This document shows, piece after piece, positions 48,619-61,700 of a stretch of DNA of 64,000 nucleotides. The translations under genes and the position numbers were made by a program. The notes beneath the pieces were generated by a model that had not been told where the DNA came from, made no database searches, and worked only from the letters and a program-made list of their open reading frames with translations. The stretch spans positions 12,166,498 through 12,230,497 of the forward strand of contig CM042092.1 of assembly GCA_023512835.1 (NCBI GenBank), written 5' to 3'. The stretch comes from Taxillus chinensis (Eukaryota; Streptophyta; Magnoliopsida; Santalales; Loranthaceae). The stretch's first letter is position 1. The number at the start of each line of letters is the position of its first letter.

Positions 48619-51600
48619 ATGAACTTCGAACAGGAGAGCATAGGATCAAACGTCCCTATTTCTTCTACATTTTCAACCCTGAATCACTTCTCTAACAATG
48701 GCGTCATGCCTCAAAATCACCATGACTCTTTGTCTGGGGCCGGGACTGCTAGTGGGAAATGCTTTAAGTGCCAAAAGGAGGGTCATTTTGCTAGAGAGTG
48801 CCCCCAGAAACTCAATCGCCACAGTCCGTCAAAGCCTGAGGTTGGGCCATCGAGTCCCACACCCAACAGTGATTCAAATATCCCTGCCATCCAGTGTTCT
48901 TGTGGTGCTGGAATTTGCCTTATTCGTACATCCAAGACTGGGAAGAATCCAAATCGAAAGTTCTACACTTGCCCTGCTAAATTTGTAAGCAATATTCTCC
49001 CTACTTTTGTCAAAAAAATTTCTACTGCCGTTGTTTTTTCTTCTATTATTTATTAACTCCTGTAAATTATTTTTTTCATTTGTTATCTATGACATATAAA
49101 GATTTCTATTTATTTATTTATTTATTTGTAGGAGAAAAAATGTCAATATTTTCATTGGTGTGACACATTGAATATAGACGATATCAACCAAAATTGCTCT
49201 CCTCAGCCCGAACATCCAATATGTGCTTGTGGTGCTGGAAAGTGTAGTTTGTTTACCAAAAAATATGGATGCAATGTGGGGCGAAAATACTTTGCTTGTC
49301 CATTGCCAAAGGTATTCTCTTTAGTTCTTTGTCATTGAAGCAACACCACTTTTTATGGTGTCTATTGGTTTAAGTCGAATTTAATGTGCAACTAACAAAA
49401 TTTTTTATCTTTATTTTTTTATTCCTAGTTAATGTCCGTTTTCTTTCATTTATCATGTTTTTAAATTTTAAAAGTCTGAAACCAGGTAAGTGACTCCCGT
49501 ACCCGAAATGTCAAAAGGTTGGTGACTAATAACTAAAATAGAATACACAATGAGTAGTGTATCAAAACCTGCTACTTGTACATTATACAACAAGTTATAT
49601 TTGTACATTACGAATGAAGTGCAGCTTGCCCCAAAGCTCGGTTTGGGCTTGTGAAATTTTAAACAAAATTAGCTTGGCTCATTAACAGCCTCAGTTGTGG
49701 TGATTAAGCTAAAAAAAAAAAAAATCAGTGTCAAGCCATCATAGTATTCCCCATGCAAAATAAGCATCTAATAATGGGGATGTTCATTTTTACATGCCAC
49801 AGATGTGTGAATCTAATTTTATGCCTGTCTTTTTAGCATGGATTTTTAAAAAATGGTTCCTCTTCATTTGTTCACATTCTGATATTGTTCTTGTCTGCTT
49901 CTTCATTTGTTCCTAACTGCTGGATTTTCATTTAGGGATACGGGGCTTGTAATTTCTTAAGGTGGCAAGATGAGTTCTTAGGAAGTAGTAATTTGTGTGA
50001 TAATGTGAGTGAAAGTAGATTTGTTAGCTCTCCCGAAGGCATACCGCACTACAGGCATCATACAAGCAATGCAGATAATTATCTGAACAGTAAAAGTGAG
50101 TTGGGTTCTAAACATCTGGACAAAATGAGGTCCCAAGGGAAAGTATTGCTGACAAAGAGAGGTGATCATGATTCATGACAATGGGTTGCAATTTTTTCTC
50201 GCAGGCCATACTAATATTCTCTGTGAAGATAGAACTCCTGAGAAAGGCAATTCATTCCTTACTTATCCTAATAAAGAATTCATGAAGCCTCAACTAGAGT
50301 TTTGTAGGCAGCTATCCTTTGCTGAAGCTACTTCAACAGGTGTATATTATTGTATGTTCAATCTATGTTTACTCTTATTGCTTGTCTCACAATGTCTCGC
50401 TTTGTTCCTATTTGCTTTGGAGCATACTACTTATCATGACAATGAGTTGTTTTTGTTTTCTTCATGCCCATAACTTACTGATATGTTTTTCATCATGTCC
50501 AGAACTTACTGATAATCACGTGGTAGATGAAACTGGAGAGACTGATAAATCCTTCACCACCTCCCCTTACAAGGAACTAATGAAGCCACGGTCAGAATTT
50601 TGCAGGCAGCTAAGTTTTGCTGAAGCTACCTCACCAGGTATATAAGTTGTGTCGCCATTTCTTGGTTTAGTGTTATGTCGGCATCCAGTCTCTTTCTTCT
50701 GTGCATATTTGTTTGAGAGTATTAATGATCATGGCAATTAGTTTATTTATTGTAGGGCAAGCTAATAATCACTTAGCAAATGGAACTGTAAAGAACAACG
50801 AATCCTTCCCTACCCATCCATATGAGGAACTAATGAAGAAGCCTCAGTCCAAGTTTTGTTGGCAGCCGGCTTGTGCTCTGGCTTCTTCATCTGGTGTATT
50901 TTGTTTTGTTCAGTTTGATCTTTTTCTTTGTTGATTCTTATTTTGTCCTCCGCAATGTCTCCTTTTGTGTCAACTTGCTTCAGTAGATACTAATTATCAT
51001 GAAAATGAGACAAAATTTCCTTTTGTAGAGAATAATAATAATGATTTAGGAGATGGAACTGACGGGAATGATAACGCGCTCCCTATCTCCTCTGCTAAGG
51101 ATCTGGTGAAGGCTCCGGGGGAGCTTTGGAGGCATCTAACTTGTGCTCAAGCCACCTCATCAGGTGTGATTTTGTTCACTGTGGCCTTCTTTTGCGCATT
51201 TATGCTTCGGAACTATTGAGACCATATACCGGTGATGCCAATCGTTAGGTATTCGTCATATCTTTGGTTGGTGGGGCAGACTTGCTTTCGCTCCTCCTCG
51301 GTGCTTAACAGTTCCTCCCCCTAGACCCTTCTATTGCTGTAAGCTATGGCTTCAAAAAATTTCTATTTTACCATTTGCTTTTGGCCTCCTAACACTCCCA
51401 AATTTGTTTCATTATTGCCTCAGGTGTGTTCCCTTCTTTTAACCCGATTACCGCCACCCAGTGTAAGGATGTGGTCAACACTCGAGATTTAAAGGCACTC
51501 TCACAAAGTCACACGACTGTTGAATCTGAAGGACAGCCATTGCTTACCGCTAGCTGGGATCATCAGTCTCCGGATGAGGTTCTTCGGGAGCCATTAGGCG

Positions 51601-52250
51601 TCAAGAGCCCTTCTACCATGGTGGAAGGCAGTATCATGACAGAGTCCATCTTTAAGGTTTTCGGACAGGCAGCAATTAGTGTTCAGAATGAGCTTATATC
51701 TGTATTATTATCTATGGACCCGCTCAATCACGTGGCCATGACACGAGAGGCAAGTTCTGCCTTCGCTGCTTTGAACCGTTTATGCATTGATTACAGATGC
51801 TTTCATGGGCGCGTGAAGGAATTCATTGCTTGTGTAGCAGTCCTCGCCGAAATCGAAGAGACAAAGAAAATTCATGTTTCATATAGAGAGCTCGGTGATC
51901 GGTTTGAATACATGAAGGCTCGCTTTGATGATGCTACTTGTGTTCATGCAGAGGCAACAGTTAGTGTTACCGGCTTGAAGAAAAGTCTTGGACTCATCAG
52001 TGACGAGGTCAGCCAGCTGAGGAACATGCTGGTTCGGTTCGAGAAACAGCTGTCTATTTTTGAGGCTAAAACAGTGGACATGGAGGCTAAACTTCTTCGA
52101 GCCTCTGAAGAACTGGTGGAACCCGGTCGAATGTTGCAGGCTTTGGCTCAAGAAGCAGCTGAAACTTTAAGGAAACACAAGCAGTGGGAAGCGGAGAGAG
52201 CTGCGGCTGCTGTGGCATTGGAGAAGGCAAGGCTCCAGCTTGTAAATTAG
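48619..52250 (+). CDS. CCHC/GRF zinc-finger coiled-coil protein with four duplicated exons
   Basis: Eight coding exons (48619-48984, 49132-49311, 49936-50095, 50205-50339, 50503-50637, 50756-50893, 50984-51163, 51424-52250) give 706 aa in consistent phase. The product has a CCHC zinc knuckle (Cys48, Cys51, His56, Cys61) and two GRF-type zinc fingers (about 92-133 and 153-195; CSCGAG...FYTC and CACGAG...YFAC, each ending in an aromatic/Trp block). GRF fingers in TOP3A, APE2 and NEIL3 bind single-stranded nucleic acid, so nucleic-acid binding is inferred. Exons 4-7 (about 236-431) are diverged tandem copies of one module (consensus KELMKP-S-FCRQLSFAEATS). The C-terminal part (about 450-706) is helical, with a heptad-rich predicted coiled coil from about 590. 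I do not recognise a named orthologue, and its cellular role is unknown. Confidence 0.8.
50205..51163 (+). repeat. Tandem array of four homologous exons and parts of their introns
   Basis: Exons starting at 50205, 50503, 50756 and 50984 encode related 45-60-aa modules. All begin and end in phase 1 (split Gly/Glu codon), so copies can be added or lost without breaking the frame. The flanking intron ends are also alike: an ATCATGACAATG-type word (ATGGCAATTAG, ATGAAAATGAG) recurs just before or at the start of the modules. This shows genomic tandem duplication. Unit spacings are 298, 253 and 228 bp. Confidence 0.85.
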
Positions 52251-54872
52251 TGCTGGAGCTGTAAATCTACCCGTATAGGCTGATATTGACCTAATCCATG
52301 TCCCAAATAAATGTTACCCAATTAATTTGATCGGATTTTTATTAATTTTGTTTTAGCCAAGTTCGACCCACCGGACATTGCAGGAAGAGGTCGAAAATGC
52401 TTAGCAGTCGTCCGAAAAAAGCAGATCTTAAAATACGTTGAAAGAAAATATGTTATTTTAATAAATAAACAGAGAATAATATTATATAAATTTAAGAGGA
52501 TTATTTATTTATTTTTTATTTTTTTTATAGTTTTTTAAAAATTATTTCTTAAAAATAATTAAAAGTAATTTTTTATTTTAACAATTTAGCATATGTTTTA
52601 GTTTTTATTTTAATTGTTTATTAAATAAAATATAATTTGTTAATATTTACTTTTTGTTGAAAATGTAAATATAGTAATAAAAAATATAATATTTTAATAA
52701 ATTGAGAGTAAATAAAATTAAATTAGATTTAAAGTGATACTATTTATTTTATTAAACTTTTTGGTTATAATAGAAATTTTGAAAAGTGACTATTTTTGTT
52801 AAATTATCCCTTCAAGCTAATTAACAAAATATAAATAAAGAATATAAATAGAAAGTAGGTATTGGGATGTATTTATTACTATTTATTAATAAATTAAATC
52901 TTAAATTATCGTATTTATGAACTGTTGCCAAAAATTACTATATCATACGAACTTGTTCATTAATGCAGTTGTAAAATTTTAAAATTTATATTTTTTTTTC
53001 ATCATAGATTTGTTTTAAAAAAGTATAATTAATCAGTCATAATATTATATTATTTCTTTTAATATATGTACACAATTACTGAATATATATTCATGAAAAT
53101 ATAATAATATTTATATTAATAAATAAAAATAATTTTAAAATGTAATACAGATATAATTGTATATTTATTACATTATATCTAATAAAAATTAATTATATTT
53201 AATTAAATAATTAGTATAAAAAGTAATTTATTTGTTAATTTCTCGTTCATAAATAAATTTTGTGAATACAAATAATATTCATGGACACTAGTTGTATTTA
53301 CGAATGAAACTATTCCTTAACAAATAAATATAAATGAGTTTTTCTCAAGCTAAATACGAGCTTATTTATGAATGTTTAATTCATGTACCATTTTACTTTA
53401 AATTCAGAAACACCCAAAATTATAAAAATAAAAATAAAAAAATGGATGAATTATTACTAGATTGTCAACATAGATTCAACAACAAAATCACTAACAACTA
53501 AATCTTAACTAAATCAATTAAGTAATTAAACTACAAATTCTATAAAATTAAGGATGGAAAAATTCAACCTCTAATTATTTATTTTGTCCGGTTTTTAAGT
53601 GCAAATCAAAATTAAAACTAATTTAATTTGTTTGCTCGATTCTTTAACTATTTGTATGTTTTTTTTTTCAAATTTACTTTTAAAAAACTAGTTGGTTTTT
53701 GATAAATTTTCCATTTGTACTTAAAATGTATTTTGTAAACTTTTAATATCTGTGATGTAGTTTTTTTGTTTTTTTTTTTTCAAAATGCCTCGTGGTTGCA
53801 CTTTTATGGTGTTTTCAATCTTTACATACAATTATCACGACAACTACCTAATAACATATACGGTGAACATAGTATGTTGAATACGTTAAAAACTTGAACT
53901 TTATATATTTAAAACGTCAACATTTTCATTGAACATGAAATATGAAAACTAATAAAATAAGAGGATTTTTATGTAAAGTCAAGTTCATGATACACAATTA
54001 AATTGTTGCATCACAAGGTGATTGGATGATAACTTTTAATTAAACATTTCTAATAGTATTAACTAAAGTAAAAGACAAAGCTAAATTTAACTTAAAGTCT
54101 ATAAAATTCTTCTTTAACGGTGCAACTATAACATACGTGATATTTGTCTTTAGTAATAATTTTAGCTAATTTAACTAAAATTATAGCTTTAGTTAATGTT
54201 GTCATATTATTTTCTTATTCTAAAATTTCAATTTGTTTTTCACGTCAAATACACAACATTAAAGAGAAGGAATTATTCTATGGGTAAATTAGAGAAAATT
54301 AATTTAAACAATTAAAATTAACTAAAACTATTAAAATTGTTGTTAACTAAAGGTATATCTATCAAACTAAATATATATTTAGTTAAGAAAATTTAGCTAA
54401 CCTATTAGAGATGCTCTTATAGTATTTTTATATTTTTTTAATGTGTGAAAAAAAAAATAAATGTAAGAAGTCATTTTACACATACAAACTTAAAATTAAT
54501 TTTTAATTTAAAATAAAATAATATTATTTTTCAAATAATATGTGAAGAATGAATAGTATTTCCTTGTCTAAAGAATTGTTACAGTGATTTTTGCATCTAA
54601 AAGCCATATCAAGAATTGGAGCATGAATCTAAAATTTGATTTTCTATTCATAAATATTTAAGCTCATGGTGAAATTGCTCTCAATCACTCCTTGCCAAAT
54701 AAACATGATTATGCAAATTTGATTGTACTATATATATAATTATAAAAAAAATTATTTTCAAATACATTATATAAGTAATTTGTATATTACGGTTAAATTG
54801 ACATGAATAGTTTAAAAAAATCAATCATATGATAATAAAAATGTTCATGCGCAATTTACGACATTACTCATA

Positions 54873-54923
<51 letters not shown>

Positions 54924-55250
54924 TCAGCAATTGTTTCATACGTTTGGATCTTTTGGGACGGTAAATGGGCCGCCCAACGCCGGATCTTGTAAATTTCTTC
55001 CCTATTATTCAAAGTTCAATTTTGTTTGACGTTTTATTTCCAAATTGTTTTGTAAAGATCCCAGGTGTGGGCCACGGGCCCACAGTGATGCTCCATGGAA
55101 TATGCTAACCCAATGAAAATTGAAAAAACCCTTTTAGACAACGGGAAAAAATAAATTGATTCCAATAAATCGGCACCAAGTAGTAAATAAAATAAACAGA
55201 CGCCGGGCATATAAAATAATAAAAAGTTTATAATAAATATAAATCGATTG
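52251..55250. other. Very AT-rich intergenic region
   Basis: No gene found. A (TA)n microsatellite lies at about 54877-54919. A GTGGGCCACGGGCCCAC stretch near 55066-55082 contains two TGGGCC/GGGCCCAC sites, often found in promoters of plant housekeeping genes, and may belong to the carrier gene's promoter. Confidence 0.5.
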
Positions 55251-56103
55251 CGGTGTCACTGACTCACATTGCCTACCCCCGCTCTCCGCTCCCTGCAACT
55301 CCGTCGCCGCCGACGATCCGTCGCTTCGCCCGCCGGGTCCGACAACATCCGCCGGCGATGATTTCTCCGCCCGACTTCATCCGCTTCCGAAGCGCGTGTT
55401 TTCGGTTCCTTGTCACTGTAGCCCCCCCGCAGAAGAAATCTGCAGTCTCCTTCTCCTTCACTGCGATTTGACGCTATCTTCTATTTTCTTCGGAGGTTGG
55501 GGTTCGTGTTTGGACCCGCGCTTTTTGATCTGCTTTTTTTTTTTTTTTTCCACACGTTCGTGTGTGCCGAATTCTAGAGTCTTACATAATTAAATTTCGA
55601 GTCGCTTTCGCGCTGAATTGAATGAGTCCGCAATTGGACCTAAATCTGCTTCCATAAATTGCATCAATTCGTTCCGCTCTTGGGCATGTTTGTTCTTTGA
55701 TTCGCTCACCTGTCTTGATTTCTTCGTAGAAGCCAAATTGTTTGTTTGTTTGTTGTTGTTGCTGTTGTTGTTCCACATTCATAGGTTTCCAAAAGAAATC
55801 GTGTTGGGATTGGGCGTGTTTGGAACACCATAATGGTGATTTTGGGATACGATTTCTGATTCTTAGTTTCAGCTTGAGCCTTTTTATATATACCACATTT
55901 TGACCTTCCGACTTCAACACTTTGTTGTGGTTTCGAGATTTCGATTCTTTGGTCCGAGAGCTTTAAGTGTGTAGATTTGAGATTTTTCTTTTGGGAGTAA
56001 AATCGTCTGGGGATATTGTTTTGCTTTTGGGGGACTGATTCCTGGGAGCGTGTTTAGCTTTACCCGCATTTGGATAAACGTGGCATGTAGTGCGGGTTTC
56101 GAA
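55251..56103 (+). promoter_or_regulatory. Presumed 5'UTR of the ATP-Mg/Pi carrier
   Basis: C/T-rich sequence begins near 55260 and grades into T-rich leader sequence up to the start codon at 56104. Short open frames here (for example 55253-55471) lack similarity to anything I recognise. An in-frame upstream ATG at 56050 could add 18 residues, but those do not resemble the family's N-terminus. Confidence 0.4.
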
Positions 56104-58783
56104 ATGGGGGCGAAGGCATTAAATGAGAAGGATCAGCGGTCGTTTAGTGGCTGCAATCCAGTTAAGAAACAAGGGCCCGTGTCAATGGATCATGTTCTTC
56201 TTGCCTTGGGGGAGACCAAGGAAGAGAGGGAGCTAAGAATTCGTAGCTTATTCAATTTCTTTGATGCAAAGAATGCTGGTTATTTGGACTATGCCCAGAT
56301 TGAGAACGGCCTCTCTGCCCTCCAAATACCTGCGGAGTACAAGTATGCGAATGATCTGCTACACGTGTGCGATGCAAATCGAGATGGTCGTGTTGATTAC
56401 CAAGAGTTCCAGCGGTATATGGATGATAAGGAGCTGGAACTGTATCGCATCTTTCAAGCCATTGACGTCGAACATAATGGCTGCATTTTGCCTGAAGAGC
56501 TCTGGGACGCACTGGTTCAAGCAGGTAAATCAATTCTTCCATTTCAAAACAATGTTTTGTTTTGTAGTGGTTTATCTATTTCTTGATCCTCCTTTCCTCG
56601 CTTGAGTTCCTCTGGTGATTACATTGTTTCTTAATGGTGATCTAAAACTGTTATGGAGGTATGTCCATGTGATAACTGCTTCATTGTGAATGCCACACGT
56701 AGATTGTACATGTCTGGTTATTTCCTACTTGTCTTAGTTTAAGACATTGGTATTTACATTATCACCTCAATGTTACAATCAATATATTTTATTTCCCTTA
56801 AGTTTTTTAAGGATGCATCAATATGAAAATTAGTGCACTGAATGCAGTCAAACCAATCATTGTCATGGTGATTTCAGTAAGCAATTCATCGACCTGAGTC
56901 TAACTCTAACATCACGGGGCCTGCTCTTTTTGGTATTTTTATTATTCTAACATTTTCCTGCAAATTCACTTGTATTGCTTCTGTCAACATAGTAGCCAAT
57001 TGGATCCCAGAGTGTTAAAATAAGTCCTTGTTACTTCTGGCGAATGTTGTCTAATTTTTCAGCTCTCCTCTGTCCTCTATCTATATATTCCAAAAATTCA
57101 TGCAGGATCACACAAAAAAAAAAATTGTTTGTAAATGGAATATAGGGCTGTGGTTCTGTAAAAGTTTGCCCTCGTTTGGACAGTAAGGGGTTTTATATTT
57201 GATAATGTAAGGAATGCACTAATGATGTGAGTTGTGATTCTTCACTGCTGGAGATTTCTCTGCCAGCTCTGTTAATGTTTCAAATTCTCATTCTTTTTAA
57301 CCCCACTCTTCTCCATTGATCAGAGGGAACTCATTTTGTGTCCATTTTTTTATTCTTCAGTTGGTCGTCCCATGGAAGTTCAGAATTAACTTAAACTTTG
57401 AATTATTTTGCATCTTCTGCTCCCCTTATTTTGATTGTCATTATCTTGTGAATGGAGTTTCTGGGAGTGATATATATATATGGCCTGCTTATTTTCATTC
57501 TATAAGCCACAACAGTCTCTCTTTTGTAGGAATCAAGATTGGTGATGAGGAGCTAGCCCGTTTTGTTGAGCATGTGGATAAGGATAATAATGGGGTTATC
57601 ACATTTGAGGAATGGAGAGATTTTCTCTTACTCTATCCACATGAGGCAACTATTGAGAACATTTATCATTACCTGGAACGAGTATGTCTTGTTGATATTG
57701 GTGAACAGGCTGTTATTCCTGAGGGCATCAGCAAACACATGCATGCGAGCAGATATTTAATTGCAGGGGGAGTAGCAGGGGCAGCATCTCGCACAGCAAC
57801 TGCTCCTCTTGACAGACTGAAGGTTATCTTGCAAGTGCAAACAGCTCGAGCTCAAATCATGCCAGCAGTGAAGGACATTTTGAAGGAAGGGGGTCTGTTG
57901 GGATTTTTCCGTGGCAATGGTTTGAATGTCATGAAAGTTGCTCCTGAAACTGCCATTAGGTTTTACGCTTTTGAAATGCTGAAAAAATTCATCGCGAATT
58001 CTAGAGGAGAAGAGAAGGCTGACATTGGTGCTTTTGGACGCCTTTTTGCTGGAGGTATGGCAGGTGCTATAGCTCAGACTGCCATATATCCTATGGATCT
58101 TGTAAAAACCCGTTTACAAACTTTAGAAGGTAAAAATATCCCCAAACTGCGCACACTCTCAAGGGATATTTGGGTTCAGGAAGGACCCCGCGCGTTCTAC
58201 AGGGGCCTTGTTCCATCTCTTCTTGGTATTATTCCATACGCTGGCATTGATCTTGCGGCTTATGAGACCTTGAAAGATATGTCTAGGAAATATATTCTTC
58301 ACGACAGTGGTATGTTATCCTTATCTCCATCTCATCAATTCTTGTTCGCTTCTGGTGTTCCTTTATTGGTTTTTGATCTATGTGAATCATCGTTAAAAGT
58401 TTAATCCTTTTTTGTGGTAGAACCTGGCCCACTTGTGCAGCTGGGATGTGGGACAATATCTGGAGCTCTTGGCGCAACATGCGTTTACCCGTTGCAGGTT
58501 GTCAGAACGAGGTAAATTGCAGCTGTTTCCCTAGCCACTAAATGAATTTTGTATCGGATAAATGATGGGCAACTCCTTCCTGAATTTCAGAATGCAAGCG
58601 CAGCGTCCTAGTGCTGATGCTGCTTATTCGGGCATGTCAGATGTCTTCCGGAGAACCCTTCAATGTGAAGGACTCGGAGGGTTTTACAAAGGTCTGTTCC
58701 CTAATTTGCTCAAGGTTGTCCCATCTGCGAGCATTACTTACATGGTCTATGAAAAGATGAAGAAGAAACTGGACCTGGAATAA
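56104..58783 (+). CDS. APC: Ca2+-dependent mitochondrial ATP-Mg/Pi carrier (APC/SCaMC type)
   Basis: Four exons (56104-56524, 57530-58309, 58421-58511, 58591-58783) give 494 aa, the usual size for plant APC1-3. The N-terminal half holds four EF-hands with loops starting at Asp54 (degenerate; Gln instead of acidic at position 12), Asp90 (canonical), Asp121 and Asp157. The C-terminal half has three mitochondrial-carrier repeats with signatures PLDRLK (233-238), PMDLVK (328-333) and PLQVVR (424-429). The third carries Gln in place of the acidic residue, as in Arabidopsis relatives. The family exchanges ATP-Mg or ADP for phosphate across the inner mitochondrial membrane, switched on by cytosolic Ca2+ at the EF-hand domain. 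Intron 1 (1 kb) lies within the fourth EF-hand helix. It could be APC1, 2 or 3. Confidence 0.95.
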
Positions 58784-61700
58784 AAAATCATGCAACTTTC
58801 CCTGGTGACCTGACATTACTGACTTTTGATGATGACGAAAGGAGGGGAATGGTTTTGTACCTTCGAAGATAATGATGAAAGGAATAATGATACTAATTGA
58901 GTAGTTTAAGGGGATTTCCAGAAAGTATATGAAAGGTTATATTTCTTGCATTAAGCTGCATGCAAGAGCAATGTAGGAGGCTCTGGAGAGCCGTGTTGCA
59001 AAGCTTCATTTTTTTTTCTCAGGATTCAAATGGCATAAAAATGTTTGTTTGATACAGAAACATACAGGAGAGGACACTATTAATGGAGGATCCAATTTTG
59101 TAATGAATTTTAGTGGGCCAATTGTTTTCCAGCTGTCGGCTATTTTCTTTTGTATGCCACATAAAATGCTCTGAAGTTGCTGTCGCTCTGCTTCGGACGC
59201 ATTGTAATATTTGTCATCTGTATTTGCTCAAGAAACAGTTATTCCACTTCTTTGTTTGCATGAACGGCAGAAAATATTATTCTCCAGGAACACGTTTTTG
59301 GGATTTGGTGCTGGTTAATTTAATTTTGAGGTCACTGTTGGTTTCAGGGTGAACATTGAATTACACTTCCGTGTGTGTTGAGTTTGAAGGTTTTATGTGT
59401 GTTGAGTTTGAAGGTTTTATGTGTGTGTTGACTGTTGAGTTTGAAGGTTTGATGTGTGTTGAAGTCACGTGACTATTTTTTTTGTCCCCTTAGTGGCGTG
59501 GCGTGGCGCGGCGCATGTGCTAGTTTTGGAAAACACCAAAATACTTGTCGACTACTCGTGTTGAAATCCCTGATTTGGGAAACATCAGGTAGTATCATGT
59601 GACAGACCATGAATATAATTTTTCATAGTTTATTCGGAAATTTAATGTAGTAAAATATGTCAATTCGATCATCTGTCAACGAGTCCCGTAAGGGTGACCA
59701 TCTATCCTAATGTAACTGAATTAAACAACATAAAACACTAAACAAACAACACAGGAAGACCACTACACAGAATGTCTACACGAATCATCCACGTTTGTGC
59801 ACCCCACGCTTTTTGCAACCCCGTCTCATGTCGTGCATGCCTCGTAGTAATTATATGCACATGTATTTATTTACACTAATTATCTTTATTATATTCGACA
59901 ACATATGATTTATTTTCATACTACACTTCTCCATCCATTACATTAGATTACATTGTATTCTCATACTAAATTTTTTAGATAAATTTGTATTTGATTATTA
60001 AATCTAAAATAAGTTTATTCAATCAGCTAGTCCTACATAAGTTGATCCATTATACTCACAAATGACTAATCATGACCTCCATTAAAGCATTTTAGCAATG
60101 AACATTGTTTGCTAAAATTTAACCATTCATGGTAGCATTCAAGGTTTTATATATATATATATATCAAAAGGCACTAAGACTTTCCGTAGTTTACTTAAGG
60201 ACATGATCGCAATTATAAGAAAATTTAAGAATTTAATTTTAATTTTTTAAAACTAAATTGTAGGTCTAGGAGATAAGAGCATGTATTGAAAATTTTAGTA
60301 TATTTAAATCAAAAGGACAAATAAATTTCTATTTATTTAAATAAATGAGTAAATAAAGTGAGAAGTCACCCATTGAATAACCAGAGATTGTGTGTAGCAT
60401 GACTGGAAATAAATAGTAGGCACAATCCTTTTAAGGCATTACAACTAAGTATTATAGGTTTTCTCTTGGTTGATAGTGTAAGCGTATTCGTCCATTGAAG
60501 TTCTCTTAAAGCTACGTGTACACCTGCATATAAATATGAGTGTGCAACATTTAAAAAGGATTACACAAAAAAAACTAGTATCCAAACTTAAAGCCCTTGT
60601 TGCATTACACCTACTCTATGAATGCACCAACGTGGCAACATATTTACTCTTGTAGTACACCTCCAACTTATAAAAAGGCCTCAAAACCCATCCATAAGAA
60701 GAATGACAATGTTGTGTATTTTTCAATCAAAAGAAATTAGCTCGGGAATGAGGAGTTCTTCCATAATACTACAAATTTGCTCCTTCAGAGAGTAATTGTA
60801 ATCTTCATTTTCTTTTCATTTGATATTTGTATTGAAGTAGAAAGACAAGCATTAACAAAAGAAAGGAGATGCGGTTTCTTTGAATCACTTGCCCAACAAA
60901 CAAAGCAGGCCCAAAAGGCCTCCATTATTGTTTAATTCCAAATCCGGACAGGTCCAACTCGAGCTGGATCGTAGCCCAATACCCATCTCCTGTCCTGGCT
61001 GGGGGTGGTGGGTAGGGGCTTCCCAAATGGGTTGACTCTAAAGTAAACGCCTTGGGGCTTGGGTCCCCAACAAAAATGACGCATTAAAAGCGGACAGAAC
61101 GAGTGGGCCCGAAATGAATTCAGTAGTTACTGATAGAGCGATTGGCGTCCATAGAAAATTCCATGTGCGCGCGCCAATCTGTCCGTATCGAATGGGCCAC
61201 ATTCAATTATTAGAAAAAGAAAAGAAAACAAAACAAAAAGGGAAAGGAAAGAAGAAGACAAGAAATTTGATATCATGCAACCTCACACCACTCAACCGCT
61301 CACCACTCACCACTCGGCCTGATCCTTGAAATGACCAGTGGGGTTCAATCATTCATGATTTCTTTACCTTTCTCATGGCCTTCCTCACTCGCTCTGACAC
61401 CCGACATCAACGCCCCCACCGCCCACTGCCTACTACATGAGACTATGTCTCTGCCGATCCGCAGATTTTTTTGACGTTACGGGCACGAATGTTAAAGTTT
61501 GGTTTGGAGAATAGTCATGGTTGTCTAAAGAAAAAGGTTCTTTGTTGCTTTTTTATACTTTGGAAAAGAGATAATTATTATATCAGTAAAATTATTTAAA
61601 ATTTAACACAAACCACATCTGAGATCAGAAGAAATAAAGAGAAAGAGGTAGGGATATATTTTGAACAATATGGAGAAAGTAAAAGATAGCATAAAATATG

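Noticed and set aside
50164..50473. A separate start or exon at the ATG near 50164
   Set aside because: The donor at 50096 (AAA|GTGAGT) and acceptor at 50204 (TCTCGCAG) keep the frame and match the phase of the other modules, so this stretch is intron.
56050..56103. Upstream in-frame start of the ATP-Mg/Pi carrier
   Set aside because: The 18 extra residues are hydrophobic/aromatic and unlike family N-termini. The start at 56104 gives the usual length.
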